A stretch of 64,000 nt of DNA from Cyclobacteriaceae bacterium (GTDB lineage: Bacteria > Bacteroidota > Bacteroidia > Cytophagales > Cyclobacteriaceae). Numbering within the stretch: the first letter of the stretch is position 1; each line of letters opens with the position of its first letter. The notes beneath the pieces were generated by a model, which was not told where the DNA came from, ran no database searches, and was given only the letters and a program-made list of their open reading frames with translations. A program made the translations under genes and the position numbers. The stretch is taken from positions 1 to 64,000 of the forward strand of contig JAHBUC010000003.1 in assembly GCA_019638275.1 (NCBI GenBank). The letters run 5' to 3'. Of this stretch, positions 45,601 to 53,881 are shown in pieces.

Positions 45601-45948
45601 CGGATGCTGGTCGGAGGTGTGATTGAGCACAAGTTCTGTTATAACTTTAATGCCTCGCGCGTGCGCTTCTTTTAAAAAAGTCTTGAAATCCGAAAGCGTG
45701 CCATAATCCGGATGAATGTCGTAGTGATCGGTTACATCATAGCCATCATCTTTCAGTGGCGATGGATAAAACGGCAACAACCATAGTGTATTAACACCAA
45801 GATCTTCCAGGTAATCGAGTTTCTGAATCAGTCCATTAAAATCACCAATACCATCGCCATTACTATCGTAGAAAGCCCGAACCGACAATTCATAAAAAAT
45901 GGCATCTTTAAACCATAATGCTTCTGTACTTTTTTGAGAGGCACTCAT
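42601..45948 (-). CDS. treS: Trehalose synthase/maltokinase fusion (TreS-Mak) with a lost TreS nucleophile
   Basis: A 1115-residue fusion. Residues 1-560 are a GH13 trehalose synthase (maltose-trehalose isomerase); 590-1115 are a maltokinase (Pep2/Mak) that makes maltose 1-phosphate with ATP, with H-G-D-Y-H-L-G-Q-V-L and V-I-I-D-F-E-G-E-P. In GH13 region II the family has G-F-R-x-D-A-V-P; here it is G-F-R-M-A-S-V-P, so the nucleophile Asp is Ala208. The acid Glu (M-A-E-A-N-L-W-P-E-D) and third Asp (L-R-N-H-D-E-L) are intact, and the flanking E-E-E-G-T-S-C-E-N-L-P-Q-T-H is perfectly family-like. As read, TreS should be inactive while the kinase looks sound. It lies one base after glgE. Confidence 0.93.
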   Translation of the reverse strand: MSASQKSTEALWFKDAIFYELSVRAFYDSNGDGIGDFNGLIQKLDYLEDLGVNTLWLLPFYPSPLKDDGYDVTDHYDIHPDYGTLSDFKTFLKEAHARGIKVITELVLNHTSDQHPWFKRARKAKSGTRYREFYVWSDTPEKYKDARLIVQSDEASNWSWDNEAKAYYWHRFYRHQPELNYENPEVQMEMIKVIDFWMKMGVDGFRMASVPFLFEEEGTSCENLPQTHAFLKRIRAHIDKHYKDKVLMAEANLWPEDAAAYFGNGQECHMNFNYPLMPRLFLGLRTEDSYPIVDILEQTPDTPQNCQWALFLRNHDELGLEMVTEEEKDYLFKAYATDPHTKYNVGIRRRLAPLLNNDRRKIELLYTILFSLPGTPVLYYGDEIGMGDNIYLGDRFGVRTPMQWSMNLNAGFSDANPQKLYLPVITDPVYRYESINVATQSENPSSLLWWLRQVIAMRKRLSVFGRGEMKFIDSTNSKVLCFLRSHDKQRIILVANLSQFSQVATLNLSEFKDCDVTEVFSQNRFMNVGEGQYSITIGPYGYYWLQLDTAEKRTKTETSGELPLLSTDLSWEKVFNSYNEKRHFERKILPPFMKKCRWFGGKAKAISKMGINMMIPVKVSGQTHYLTVVEVHYVQRLPELYFLPLSFAPADTVIERVEYHAQSVVCRAEIQDEVGFVMDSSYDKQFRDFLLVNMDKRARVKVDDGVLEFNSSVFNKIVIDDEIDSKVLKADQSNTAIIYNEKYFFKFYRKLEREINPDLEIVRFLSEHTSFSNSPKYAGSVEFVDAGGKVMVFGLLQERVENQGEAWTMTTDSVGRFFERVITKAKKEKLPKLINKASIAFEEAPELIQEFIGRGFYERVVRLGQRTAEMHLALASDSSNPAFAPEYFTANYQRSLYSSLRKLVRDRFNLLESSLPKLSPEIRELGRKLLAMESEVLDCFKEIYEVRINAIKTRIHGDYHLGQVLFTGKDFVIIDFEGEPGFSFSERRLKKNPLKDVAGMMRSFQYAAFGKILLNENYRDRDMEFLENWAEQWQHYVSRFYFGAYLERMGLGKELSDENEILIRTFLIEKAIYELGYELNGRPDWVVIPLRGILYHMNRYHQAKEEEKQKKKSKK

Positions 45949-45949
45949 A

Positions 45950-47908
45950 TCACATTTGGGATTCGTGAATTTCTAATTTAAACAAATGAAACGGCAGTCT
46001 GTGCGGGTTAAGTTCAACATAATTCCACTCCTGGGTCCAGGTGTATCGTTCGTCCGTCATCAGATCATGTAGTTTCACATTGATATGACCACCCATGTTC
46101 AGCAACTGAAGCGGCAACTGGATATATCCGTGGTGTGTATTGTGCTGATCAAGGTTAACGATTACCAAAATCAAATCTTTACGATCATCGGTATACTTAA
46201 GATAAGCCAACAATGAGGAATCTTCAATCGTACAAAAATGAATATTCCAGGTTGATTGAAGTGCCGGGTGCTGCTTTCGTGCTTTGTTTATCAAGGCAAT
46301 AATATCCGTCATCCGGTTTACGCGCTTCCAATCGTATTGCTTGATTTCAAATTTTTCCGAGTCCATGTATTCTTCCTTTCCGGGAATCGGGTTGTTTTCA
46401 TAGAACTCATAAGGAGGCCCGTAAATACCGTAGCTGGAAGAAAGTGTTGCTGCCAGCGCAAGACGAATAATAAAAATATTCTCACCCTGATGCTGAAGGT
46501 GATAAGGCAAAATATCCGGGGTGTTGGGCCAGAAATTCGGGCGAAAATAATTGCGTGAGGGGCCGAACACCAATTCATTCATGTACTCAATCAATTCATG
46601 CTTATTGACTCGCCAGGTAAAGTAGGTATACGATTGGGTAAATCCGGATTTGGCAAGTGAAGCCATAATTTTTGGTCGCGTAAACGCTTCTGATAAAAAG
46701 ATAACATCCGGATATTGCTTATGCACTTCACCAATGGCCCACTCCCAAAACGGAATGGGCTTGGTATGTGGATTATCGACACGGAAAATCGTTACTCCTT
46801 GTTCTACCCAAAAAAGAATAACTGACATCAATTCTTCCCACAACTCGCGCCACGCGGTGGTTTCAAAATTAAACGGATAAATGTCTTGATACTTTTTAGG
46901 CGGATTTTCAGCGTATTGAATGGAGCCATCCGGTCGCTGCTTAAACCATTCAGGGTGTTGCTTCACATATGGATGATCGGGCGCACATTGAAAAGCCAGA
47001 TCAAGCGCAATGTCGATTCCGGATTTCTTTGCCTCAGCAATTAATTTCTTGTAATCATCTAAAGAGCCCAACTCACTATGAACTGCCTTGTGGCCTCCTT
47101 CATCGCTGCCAATAGCCCAGGGCGATCCCGGCTCTCCTGCACCAGATCGTACATTATTATTTTTGCCTTTACGATTGAGTTTACCAATCGGGTGAATGGG
47201 CGGCAGGTATAGTACATCAAAGCCCATTGCGGATATACGCGGCAGCAGTTTAATCACATCTTGAAAGGTTCCGTGCCTGCCATCCTGCGCAGCAGATCGT
47301 GGAAAAAGTTCATACCACGTACTGTACAAGGCACGCTTTGTTTCAACCCGAACATGAAGTTCCCGCGTATACCTGGTCACATACTGACGCAGCGGATATT
47401 GATGAACCCATTCACTAAAATCAGGCGATTGTATCGTCACCACATTTTCATGATACTTCTTCTCATCCCGAAAAGCCTTTGCCACATTCACGATCTCCTT
47501 CTCCTTTCCTTCGGTAACTTGTTCAAGCAACAAAGCTCCTTCCTGAAGTTCAAGCTTTACATCCAACATAGCCAAAGCTTTCTTCTTTATGCCATCATAC
47601 CAGGTTTCCAATTGATCGATCCACGCTTCAACAGTAAATACATAATTCGTCTTCTCTGTTGTGTAGAAGGATGCCTTCCACGAGTCATTGCCTTGATGAC
47701 TCATGGCTACCCGGTTCCAGTTCTTGTCGTTTGCCTTTTTATACAGGACATCCGCCCTTACATGGTCGTGTCCATCCGCAAAAATATCAGCGGTAACATC
47801 AACCCGCTCACCAACGGTACGTTTGGCCGGATAGCGGCCGCCATCCACTTCAGGTTGAACATTTTCAATGAGTACACGCGACTGACCAGCGATTTTATCT
47901 AAAGACAT
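45950..47908 (-). CDS. glgE: Alpha-1,4-glucan:maltose-1-phosphate maltosyltransferase
   Basis: Transfers maltosyl units from maltose 1-phosphate to the growing alpha-1,4-glucan. 652 residues. The N-terminal beta domain (DUF3416 type, residues about 1-190) begins V-L-I-E-N-V-Q-P-E-V-D-G-G-R-Y-P-A-K-R. The GH13 barrel shows L-Y-L-P-P-I-H-P-I-G near 250, F-R-V-D-N-P-H-T-K-P with the nucleophile Asp, F-L-S-E-A-F-T-R-P with the Glu, and F-W-P-N-T-P-D-I-L-P with the last Asp. All catalytic residues are present. Translationally close to the GH13 lipoprotein (6 bases) and treS (1 base). Confidence 0.95.
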   Translation of the reverse strand: MSLDKIAGQSRVLIENVQPEVDGGRYPAKRTVGERVDVTADIFADGHDHVRADVLYKKANDKNWNRVAMSHQGNDSWKASFYTTEKTNYVFTVEAWIDQLETWYDGIKKKALAMLDVKLELQEGALLLEQVTEGKEKEIVNVAKAFRDEKKYHENVVTIQSPDFSEWVHQYPLRQYVTRYTRELHVRVETKRALYSTWYELFPRSAAQDGRHGTFQDVIKLLPRISAMGFDVLYLPPIHPIGKLNRKGKNNNVRSGAGEPGSPWAIGSDEGGHKAVHSELGSLDDYKKLIAEAKKSGIDIALDLAFQCAPDHPYVKQHPEWFKQRPDGSIQYAENPPKKYQDIYPFNFETTAWRELWEELMSVILFWVEQGVTIFRVDNPHTKPIPFWEWAIGEVHKQYPDVIFLSEAFTRPKIMASLAKSGFTQSYTYFTWRVNKHELIEYMNELVFGPSRNYFRPNFWPNTPDILPYHLQHQGENIFIIRLALAATLSSSYGIYGPPYEFYENNPIPGKEEYMDSEKFEIKQYDWKRVNRMTDIIALINKARKQHPALQSTWNIHFCTIEDSSLLAYLKYTDDRKDLILVIVNLDQHNTHHGYIQLPLQLLNMGGHINVKLHDLMTDERYTWTQEWNYVELNPHRLPFHLFKLEIHESQM

Positions 47909-47914
47909 ATTGTG

Positions 47915-49711
47915 TTATTCAATTTCAAAAACAAATGCACCGTAAGCCGGAAGCTCAAGCCGGACTTCATTTTCTATCAATTCAAGCTCTTCACCTTGCC
48001 ACAACAATTCCTTCAACCGATAATTCTTTCCTTTGTCCAGTAAAAACCTATCAGCAACATCAGGTGAAATGGCTACCGAAATTTTACGTGTTGCTGAATT
48101 AAATCCGGCAACGATAAGCAGTTTTTTATCTGCCGTATACCGAACATATGCAAGCACGTCATCGTTAAAATTTTTCTCCGTAATATTGAATGTTGTAAGA
48201 TCGGCATACGCTCCTTCCACGATAGCCGGATGTAAAGCCGCGAGATTTAATAAGGTAGAATAAAAACTGCGCAACAACTTTTGGTCATCGGTTAACAATG
48301 CCCCATCAAAGGCTCCGCCATTCATCCACTTTTGGTGTTCAGGCACTCCCCAATAATCGAAAATGGTCGTGCGGCCATCATCACCCTGAAAACCTTCGGC
48401 ACCAGCACCAGGCTCTCCCACTTCCTGGCCGAAATAAATCATAACCGGACCTTGATCAATCGTTGCGCTGATAACCATTGCCGATGCAGCCTTCCAGGGG
48501 TTGCCGGCAAAAAAACGCGAAGCAATTCGTTGCTCATCGTGATTCTCCAAAAAGTGCAGCATGTTCGCATTGATGCCGGTTAATCGTTGCTGTATGGCAT
48601 TAATATCAACGGTGCTTCTTTGGCCATTTACCAATAACCGCAACGTATCGTATAGTAAAACCTTGTCGTACAAATAATCAAACCTGCCCTGCTCAATATA
48701 ATTACGATAGGCATCAGGGTTGTAAATCTCGGCAACGAAAATGATTTCAGGATTCACTGCTTTCACTTGTGGAATAACCCAATGCCAGAATTCTACAGGA
48801 ACCATTTCGGCCATATCGCAACGAAAACCATCCACTTTTTTATTTGCCCAATACACCAGAATGTCCTTCATCTTAACCCATGTATCGGGAACCGGATCAA
48901 AATACTTTGTTCGGCCGTTTTCGATATCCACACCGTAGTTAAGCTTTACTGTTTCAAACCACTCGTTTACTCCCGGGCTTGATGTGAACTGATCGTTTCC
49001 GGTTACCTTGGACGGAGTTTCTTCAAACTTTCCATCTTTGGTTGGAAATTCATTTTCGTCACCAAGCGCAACATACTCGGCAGGTACTTTAAATGATTCA
49101 CCGGGCAAGTAATAGAAATTGTTGCTCGCTTTAAAGCGAACACCTTTATCATCAAACTCGCCCAGGTCAATGGTACCTTTTGGTTTAGCATCCGACTTGT
49201 ATGCACGCGCCACATGATTGGGCACAAAATCGATAAGCACCTTTATGCCATGATTATGTGTTCGCTCAATGAGTGCTTCAAACTCCTTCATGCGATTTGG
49301 CACACTTCGGGCCAGATCGGGATTAACATCGTAGTAATCCTTTATCGCATAAGGTGAACCTGCTCGTCCTTTTACCACATCGGCATCATCCAATGGTATA
49401 CCGAATGATGTATAATCCGTGATTACGGCATGTTCGAGCACTCCGGTGTACCACACATGGGTAATGCTCAATTCTTTCAGTGCCAACAACGCCTGATCGT
49501 TAATATCATCAAACTTTCCAACTCCATTTTCCTGTAACGTGCCATAGGGTTTGTTCAACGTTTCCTTATTTCCAAAAAGACGGGTCATGAGTTGATAGAC
49601 AATAATCTTTCCGGATTCACTTTTCATGGCAGGCACAGGGGGTATTTCAACTTTCTTTCGGCTGCACGATACGGCAGTAAGTACAACTAAAATAAGGGTA
49701 AATCTGAGCAT
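47915..49711 (-). CDS. Alpha-amylase family (GH13) lipoprotein
   Basis: A 598-residue secreted GH13 enzyme. The ATG ending at 49711 opens a lipoprotein signal (M-L-R-F-T-L-I-L-V-V-L-T-A-V-S-C, Cys16), so the protein is predicted to be membrane-anchored outside the cytoplasm. Barrel motifs: L-I-D-F-V-P-N-H-V-A-R, V-D-G-F-R-C-D-M-A-E with the nucleophile Asp, I-F-V-A-E-I-Y with the Glu, F-L-E-N-H-D-E-Q-R with the last Asp. It probably cuts external or periplasmic alpha-glucan to maltose-type sugars that feed the cytoplasmic enzymes of the same operon (inference). First gene of the operon; a LacI-type palindrome lies 57 bases upstream. Confidence 0.9.
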   Translation of the reverse strand: MLRFTLILVVLTAVSCSRKKVEIPPVPAMKSESGKIIVYQLMTRLFGNKETLNKPYGTLQENGVGKFDDINDQALLALKELSITHVWYTGVLEHAVITDYTSFGIPLDDADVVKGRAGSPYAIKDYYDVNPDLARSVPNRMKEFEALIERTHNHGIKVLIDFVPNHVARAYKSDAKPKGTIDLGEFDDKGVRFKASNNFYYLPGESFKVPAEYVALGDENEFPTKDGKFEETPSKVTGNDQFTSSPGVNEWFETVKLNYGVDIENGRTKYFDPVPDTWVKMKDILVYWANKKVDGFRCDMAEMVPVEFWHWVIPQVKAVNPEIIFVAEIYNPDAYRNYIEQGRFDYLYDKVLLYDTLRLLVNGQRSTVDINAIQQRLTGINANMLHFLENHDEQRIASRFFAGNPWKAASAMVISATIDQGPVMIYFGQEVGEPGAGAEGFQGDDGRTTIFDYWGVPEHQKWMNGGAFDGALLTDDQKLLRSFYSTLLNLAALHPAIVEGAYADLTTFNITEKNFNDDVLAYVRYTADKKLLIVAGFNSATRKISVAISPDVADRFLLDKGKNYRLKELLWQGEELELIENEVRLELPAYGAFVFEIE

Positions 49712-49767
49712 TCTGAAAGATAAGGAATGAAAGCCCAAGCGTACTGAGAAATGCGTCAAAATTTAAT

Positions 49768-49779
49768 GCAAACGATTGC
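49768..49779. promoter_or_regulatory. LacI-family operator candidate (glucan / GMC divergent region)
   Basis: GCAAACGATTGC is a 12-base palindrome with central CG and one mismatched pair, the style of LacI/GalR operators. It lies between the divergent GH13 lipoprotein (57 bases) and GMC oxidoreductase (107 bases) starts. It differs by one base from the perfect site at 56551. Confidence 0.5.
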
Positions 49780-49885
49780 GATTGATTCAGGACTGCAAAC
49801 CAGAAATCACGTGCATTTACCTCCAAAAAAATATTTTTAAAGAAGTCGATCCTGTATATTTACTTCATTCGCAAATCGAACCCTT

Positions 49886-51607
49886 ATGTATTTGAACGTA
49901 AAAGCAGTGCAAGAAAACACCTACGATGCTATAGTGGTTGGTACCGGCATCAGTGGCGGCTGGGCCGCTAAAGAACTAACCGAAAAAGGATTAAAGACAT
50001 TGGTGCTGGAACGTGGGCGTGATGTACAACACCCTAACTATCCTACCGCCACCAAAGACCCATGGGATTTACCCTATGGCGACCGGCCAACCGCTGAAGA
50101 CCTTGAACAACAGGGCGTTCAAAACAGAACGGGGTATACCATTCGTCAATCCACCAAACATTGGTTTGTAAACGATATTGAAAATCCCTACACCGAAAAG
50201 GAAGGAAAGCGTTTCGACTGGATGCGTGGCTACCATGTTGGTGGTCGCTCGATTATGTGGGGAAGACAAAGCTACCGCTGGAGCGATATGGACTTTGAAG
50301 CCAACGTAAAAGACGGAATAGCAATAGATTGGCCGGTACGCTATAAAGACATTGCTCCATGGTACGACCATGTAGAAACATTTGTGGGCATTAGCGGACA
50401 AGCCGAGGGGTTGGCGCACCTTCCAGACAGTAAGTTCATTCAACCTATGGAGCTTAATTGCGTGGAGAAAGAACTTAAGAAATCCATGATGGATAAATTC
50501 GGACGCCTGCTTACGATTGGTCGCGTAGCTAACCTGGCCGGACCACTGGCGCATGATAAAAGTCCGCAACGTGGAACATGTCAATACCGAAACCTATGCA
50601 GTCGCGGTTGCCCGTATGGTGCCTACTTCAGCAGCAATTCATCTACCCTGCCGGCAGCAGCCGCTACAGGCAATATGACTTTACGCCCCAATTCCATTGT
50701 ATACGAAGTGATTTACGATGAGCAGAAAGGCAAAGCAACCGGGGTAAAAGTTTTGGACGCTGAAACCGGAGAACAACATGAGTTTTACGCGCGTGTGGTA
50801 TTTCTTTGCGCCTCTACCATGGGCTCAACCTTTATCCTGTTGAATTCCATTTCAAAACGTTTCCCTAATGGTTTAGGCAACGATAGTGGTGAACTTGGTT
50901 GCAACATTATGGATCATCATTTAGGCGCTGGCGCAAATGGCGATGTTGAAGGCTTTGAAGATATCTATTATTATGGCCGAAGGGCCAACGGTGTTTATAT
51001 TCCTCGGTTCAGGAATATCGGCAAAGACAAACGCGATTACCTGCGCGGCTTCGGTTACCAGGGCGGTGCAAGCCGCCAGGGCTGGTGGAGACTGGTGAGT
51101 GAAGCCAGCATTGGTGCCGACTTGAAAGAGGCAGTAACTACTCCCGGCAAATGGGGCATTGGCATAATGGGTTTTGGAGAAATTCTGCCAGATCATAGCA
51201 ACCGGGTTACGATCAATGCGGATAAAAAAGACAAATACGGATTACCTACATTATTGTTTGATACAGAGTTTAAAGAGAACGACTTTAAAATGCGCAAAGA
51301 CATGGCCAACGATGCAGCTGAAATGCTTGACGCTGCGGGCTTTAAAAATGTCAGATCATACGACAATCCCAACTCACACGGAATGGGGCTCGGTATTCAT
51401 GAAATGGGAACTGCACGCATGGGGAACGATCCAAAAACATCAGTATTGAATAAGTGGAACCAGGTACATGCCTGCAAGAATGTATTTGTTACTGACGGAT
51501 CGTTTATGACATCGGCATCTTGCGTAAATCCATCCTTAACGTATATGGCATTTACCGCCCGTGCTGTAAACTATGCCGTAGAAGAAATGAAAAAACAAAA
51601 CCTTTAA
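49886..51607 (+). CDS. GMC-family FAD sugar oxidoreductase, catalytic subunit
   Basis: A 573-residue flavoprotein similar to gluconate 2-dehydrogenase, FAD-glucose dehydrogenase and glucoside 3-dehydrogenase catalytic subunits. FAD motif V-V-G-T-G-I-S-G-G near 17-25, E-R-G-R-D near 42, G-G-R-S-I-M-W-G-R near 119, and the C-terminal H-E-M-G-T-A-R-M-G and C-V-N-P-S-L-T around the active site. Three cysteines at 232, 238 and 242 (C-x5-C-x3-C, ending C-P-Y-G-A) recall the iron-sulfur ligands of FAD-glucose dehydrogenase. There is no signal peptide; such subunits are usually exported with their Tat-bearing partner, here encoded 11 bases downstream. Sugar substrate unknown. Confidence 0.88.
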   Translation: MYLNVKAVQENTYDAIVVGTGISGGWAAKELTEKGLKTLVLERGRDVQHPNYPTATKDPWDLPYGDRPTAEDLEQQGVQNRTGYTIRQSTKHWFVNDIENPYTEKEGKRFDWMRGYHVGGRSIMWGRQSYRWSDMDFEANVKDGIAIDWPVRYKDIAPWYDHVETFVGISGQAEGLAHLPDSKFIQPMELNCVEKELKKSMMDKFGRLLTIGRVANLAGPLAHDKSPQRGTCQYRNLCSRGCPYGAYFSSNSSTLPAAAATGNMTLRPNSIVYEVIYDEQKGKATGVKVLDAETGEQHEFYARVVFLCASTMGSTFILLNSISKRFPNGLGNDSGELGCNIMDHHLGAGANGDVEGFEDIYYYGRRANGVYIPRFRNIGKDKRDYLRGFGYQGGASRQGWWRLVSEASIGADLKEAVTTPGKWGIGIMGFGEILPDHSNRVTINADKKDKYGLPTLLFDTEFKENDFKMRKDMANDAAEMLDAAGFKNVRSYDNPNSHGMGLGIHEMGTARMGNDPKTSVLNKWNQVHACKNVFVTDGSFMTSASCVNPSLTYMAFTARAVNYAVEEMKKQNL

Positions 51608-51618
51608 TTGCCACTGAT

Positions 51619-52164
51619 ATGAACAGACGAGACGTAATCAAACGCACGGCTATCCTAATGGGTGGCGTTGTATCTGCCCCGGCCATCATGGGCATTCTTA
51701 AAGGTTGTAAGGCAAAACCGGGTGTAGCATGGGTGCCCAAACATTTTACACAGGAGCAAGCCTATGTAATAACTGAAATGGCTGAAATCATTATCCCCAA
51801 AACAGACACAGCGGGTGCCAAAGATGCCGGAGTACCTGCATTTATAGAAGAAATGATTTTTGAAGTCTATAGCGAAGCAGATCGTACAAAATTTATGGCT
51901 GCTTTGGAAGATTTTACTTCATCTACGGGATACCTGGATCTTTCTACAGACGAACAAGTTAACGTGGTGACTGAGGCACACGCCAAAGCCATTGAAGAAA
52001 AGCCACAAGAACGCCCTTTTGTTATGGCGATGAAAGAACTGACTATGCTTGGTTATTTCTCCAGCAAACCTGGAGCTACCGAAGTATTACGCTATGAAGC
52101 TGTGCCCGGTTATTACAATGGTTGTATGCCGTTGGAAGAAGTGGGAAGAACGTGGGCAACGTAA
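51619..52164 (+). CDS. Gluconate 2-dehydrogenase subunit 3 family protein (Tat-exported)
   Basis: A 181-residue small subunit. The twin-arginine signal (M-N-R-R-D-V-I-K-R-T-A-I-L-M-G-G) sets the start at 51619; an earlier frame overlaps the GMC gene and is rejected. The mature part has the family marks T-E-M-A-E-I-I-I-P-K-T-D-T-A-G-A-K-D-A-G-V-P near 52 and C-terminal Y-Y-N-G-C-M-P-L-E-E-V-G-R-T-W. It is expected to carry the GMC subunit through the Tat pathway and to keep it stable. A bidirectional terminator follows. Confidence 0.9.
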   Translation: MNRRDVIKRTAILMGGVVSAPAIMGILKGCKAKPGVAWVPKHFTQEQAYVITEMAEIIIPKTDTAGAKDAGVPAFIEEMIFEVYSEADRTKFMAALEDFTSSTGYLDLSTDEQVNVVTEAHAKAIEEKPQERPFVMAMKELTMLGYFSSKPGATEVLRYEAVPGYYNGCMPLEEVGRTWAT

Positions 52165-52187
52165 GAATTGTTGTCCAAGCAAAATTG

Positions 52188-52220
52188 AAAAGTCAGATTG
52201 TAACCGGTCTGACTTTTTTT
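52188..52220. terminator. Bidirectional terminator between the two sugar-oxidation operons
   Basis: AAAAGTCAGA / TCTGACTTTT, a ten-base stem with ten-base loop and T runs on both strands. It serves the GMC operon (+) and the operon ending at 52219 (-). Confidence 0.9.
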
Positions 52221-52545
52221 ATTCAGTTTTTGTTTTTGAATCGTACCAAAAGGATCGAAACAAAAATATAACCACAACAACCAAAGACGCGAATACTTTC
52301 ACAAAGTCAGATCTCAGCACTTGAGTAATCTCTGCAGTTTGTGGAAACTCAAAGAGGCACCAAACAATCAGTCCGACAATCATGGCAATCAATGCCTTCT
52401 TGAAGAACAACTCAAAAATTGCCATAACAGAAAGCACGGACATGGCACCGAACAGCAATATCCACTTCCAGGCATCAACAACCTGAATGTGTGTTGCGGC
52501 CAATACGATAAAAAGTATGGTCAGAATTGAATTAATCAGTCGCAT
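52219..52545 (-). CDS. Small multi-helix membrane protein, TMEM220-like
   Basis: A 108-residue protein with about four hydrophobic helices (M-R-L-I-N-S-I-L-T-I-L-F-I-V-L-A near the start; W-K-W-I-L-L-F-G-A-M-S-V-L; A-L-I-A-M-I-V-G-L-I-V-W; F-A-S-L-V-V-V-V-I-F-L-F). The H-I-Q-V-V-D-A-W-K-W-I-L-L-F-G loop after helix 1 resembles the TMEM220 family. The ATG ending at 52545 is chosen over an upstream one inside the isomerase gene. Last gene of the - strand sugar operon, 22 bases after the isomerase. Role unknown. Confidence 0.55.
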   Translation of the reverse strand: MRLINSILTILFIVLAATHIQVVDAWKWILLFGAMSVLSVMAIFELFFKKALIAMIVGLIVWCLFEFPQTAEITQVLRSDFVKVFASLVVVVIFLFRSFWYDSKTKTE

Positions 52546-52567
52546 AAATAGCAAGTGTCGAGCGCTA

Positions 52568-53440
52568 CTAAACAATTGACTTCAAGTGCGCATAGCCGCT
52601 CGTGATCGCATCAATCTGTGGACGTGTGAAATACTCCTGCTCCAGAAAAAAGTGCTTCAACCCTGATTTTTCGGCTGCTGTAAATACACGTTTGTAATCA
52701 ATAGAGCCAGAGCCCACATCGGTTTGCAGGTTGCGCTGGGTTTTATCCATGTCCTTCACATGCCACAAGTGAATTCTCCCCGAATACTTGTTAAAGAGTT
52801 CAACCGCATCAACCTCAGCAAACGTGCTCCAGTAAATATCCAACTCAAGCGCAATGGAAGAATCCATTTCCTCAGCCATCATATAATACGGTACCTGACC
52901 CTCCAGTTCAATAAACTCAAACTCGTGGTTGTGATAACCCAATGTAATGCCGGCTTGTTTACAAGTTTCATTCGCTTTGTTCAGAAGCTCAACAACTTTC
53001 CTGTAATCATCCAAAGTTTTTCGTTCATCCGGATGAAGCCAGGCGACCACCATGTATTTCTGCCCGATCTTTTGGGCATCCTCAACTGCACGCTCCCATT
53101 CGTTTATTAATGAGCCTTTCATCATCGGAAAGGCTTGTCCGGTGAGGTAATGTCCGCTGACAACAGATAAACCCATATCAGAAACCATTTTATAAAAATC
53201 TGCATACGGCATATTGAACACCTTGCCATCACCATATCCATAAAGTTCAAGTTCCTTAAAACCAATATTCGCTACCTGTTGAATGGTTCCCTTTACATCT
53301 TTTAGAATAATATCCTTTAACGTATAAAGCTGTATTCCAATAGATCGCTCCTTTGCGGTTGAGCAACTCATGAGCGAGGGCAGTACAAGGCCTGCTGCCG
53401 TAGCCAATGTAGTTTGCTGAATAAATTCTCTTCTTTTCAT
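52568..53440 (-). CDS. Tat-exported TIM-barrel sugar isomerase/epimerase-like protein
   Basis: A 290-residue protein. A twin-arginine signal (M-K-R-R-E-F-I-Q-Q-T-T-L-A-T) with a lipobox-like L-M-S-C at about 23-26 suggests export and lipid anchoring. The barrel has likely metal ligands in Y-H-N-H-E-F-E-F, A-L-E-L-D-I-Y-W, I-H-L-W-H-V-K-D-M-D and F-F-L-E-Q-E-Y, as in sugar isomerase/epimerase and inosose dehydratase-like proteins. Some members of this fold act on 3-keto sugars. Beside a cytochrome c and a Gfo/Idh dehydrogenase, that role is plausible but unproven. Confidence 0.82.
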   Translation of the reverse strand: MKRREFIQQTTLATAAGLVLPSLMSCSTAKERSIGIQLYTLKDIILKDVKGTIQQVANIGFKELELYGYGDGKVFNMPYADFYKMVSDMGLSVVSGHYLTGQAFPMMKGSLINEWERAVEDAQKIGQKYMVVAWLHPDERKTLDDYRKVVELLNKANETCKQAGITLGYHNHEFEFIELEGQVPYYMMAEEMDSSIALELDIYWSTFAEVDAVELFNKYSGRIHLWHVKDMDKTQRNLQTDVGSGSIDYKRVFTAAEKSGLKHFFLEQEYFTRPQIDAITSGYAHLKSIV

Positions 53441-53450
53441 ATCGGTTCGT

Positions 53451-53876
53451 TTATCGTGTCCTTATCCAATCATAAGCCTCTTCCTCATCAGAGAAAACAC
53501 CCAGTTGAACATGGTAAGCCTTAAATTTTTCTTCCGCGTTGTTCTTAAAAGTCTCCATGGGATATTCTGCAAACAAATCATCTCCCAAAATAACTGCGTG
53601 AATTTTTACGTTGGCTTTATTGAAAAGCAAATCATCCCAGGTAGTTGAGAACCATTCTTCTGTTTCCTGATCCACTTCGCCTAACAACTGCGTATCCGCT
53701 AACCATGCCAAATGCGGATATTCCTTTTCCAATTCGATGTAATGTTGTTGTATAGCAATCAGGTTCTTTCTGAAACTTTCACCGGGGGTTTCTTTCTTCC
53801 AGCGATGCTTTAAAACGGGCAATGTGTCGTCCAGTTCACACAACACATATTCGTTCTCAAACACCAGGGTAGTCAT
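53451..53876 (-). CDS. Unknown protein, possibly STAS/SpoIIAA-like fold
   Basis: A 141-residue cytoplasmic protein (M-T-T-L-V-F-E-N-E-Y-V-L-C-E-L). It has an N-terminal beta hairpin, W-K-K-E-T-P-G-E-S-F-R, Y-P-H-L-A-W-L-A-D-T-Q-L-L-G-E-V, W-D-D-L-L-F-N, and V-K-I-H-A-V-I-L-G-D-D. The alternation of strands and helices, with the D-T-Q loop, is reminiscent of Bacteroidota STAS/SpoIIAA-like proteins; I hold this loosely. It lies five bases after the cytochrome c gene, so it is firmly inside the sugar-oxidation operon. Confidence 0.5.
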   Translation of the reverse strand: MTTLVFENEYVLCELDDTLPVLKHRWKKETPGESFRKNLIAIQQHYIELEKEYPHLAWLADTQLLGEVDQETEEWFSTTWDDLLFNKANVKIHAVILGDDLFAEYPMETFKNNAEEKFKAYHVQLGVFSDEEEAYDWIRTR

Positions 53877-53881
53877 GATTA

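Noticed and set aside
47261..47902. 213-codon + strand frame opposite glgE
   Set aside because: Antisense to a complete, well-conserved gene; its product shows no domain.
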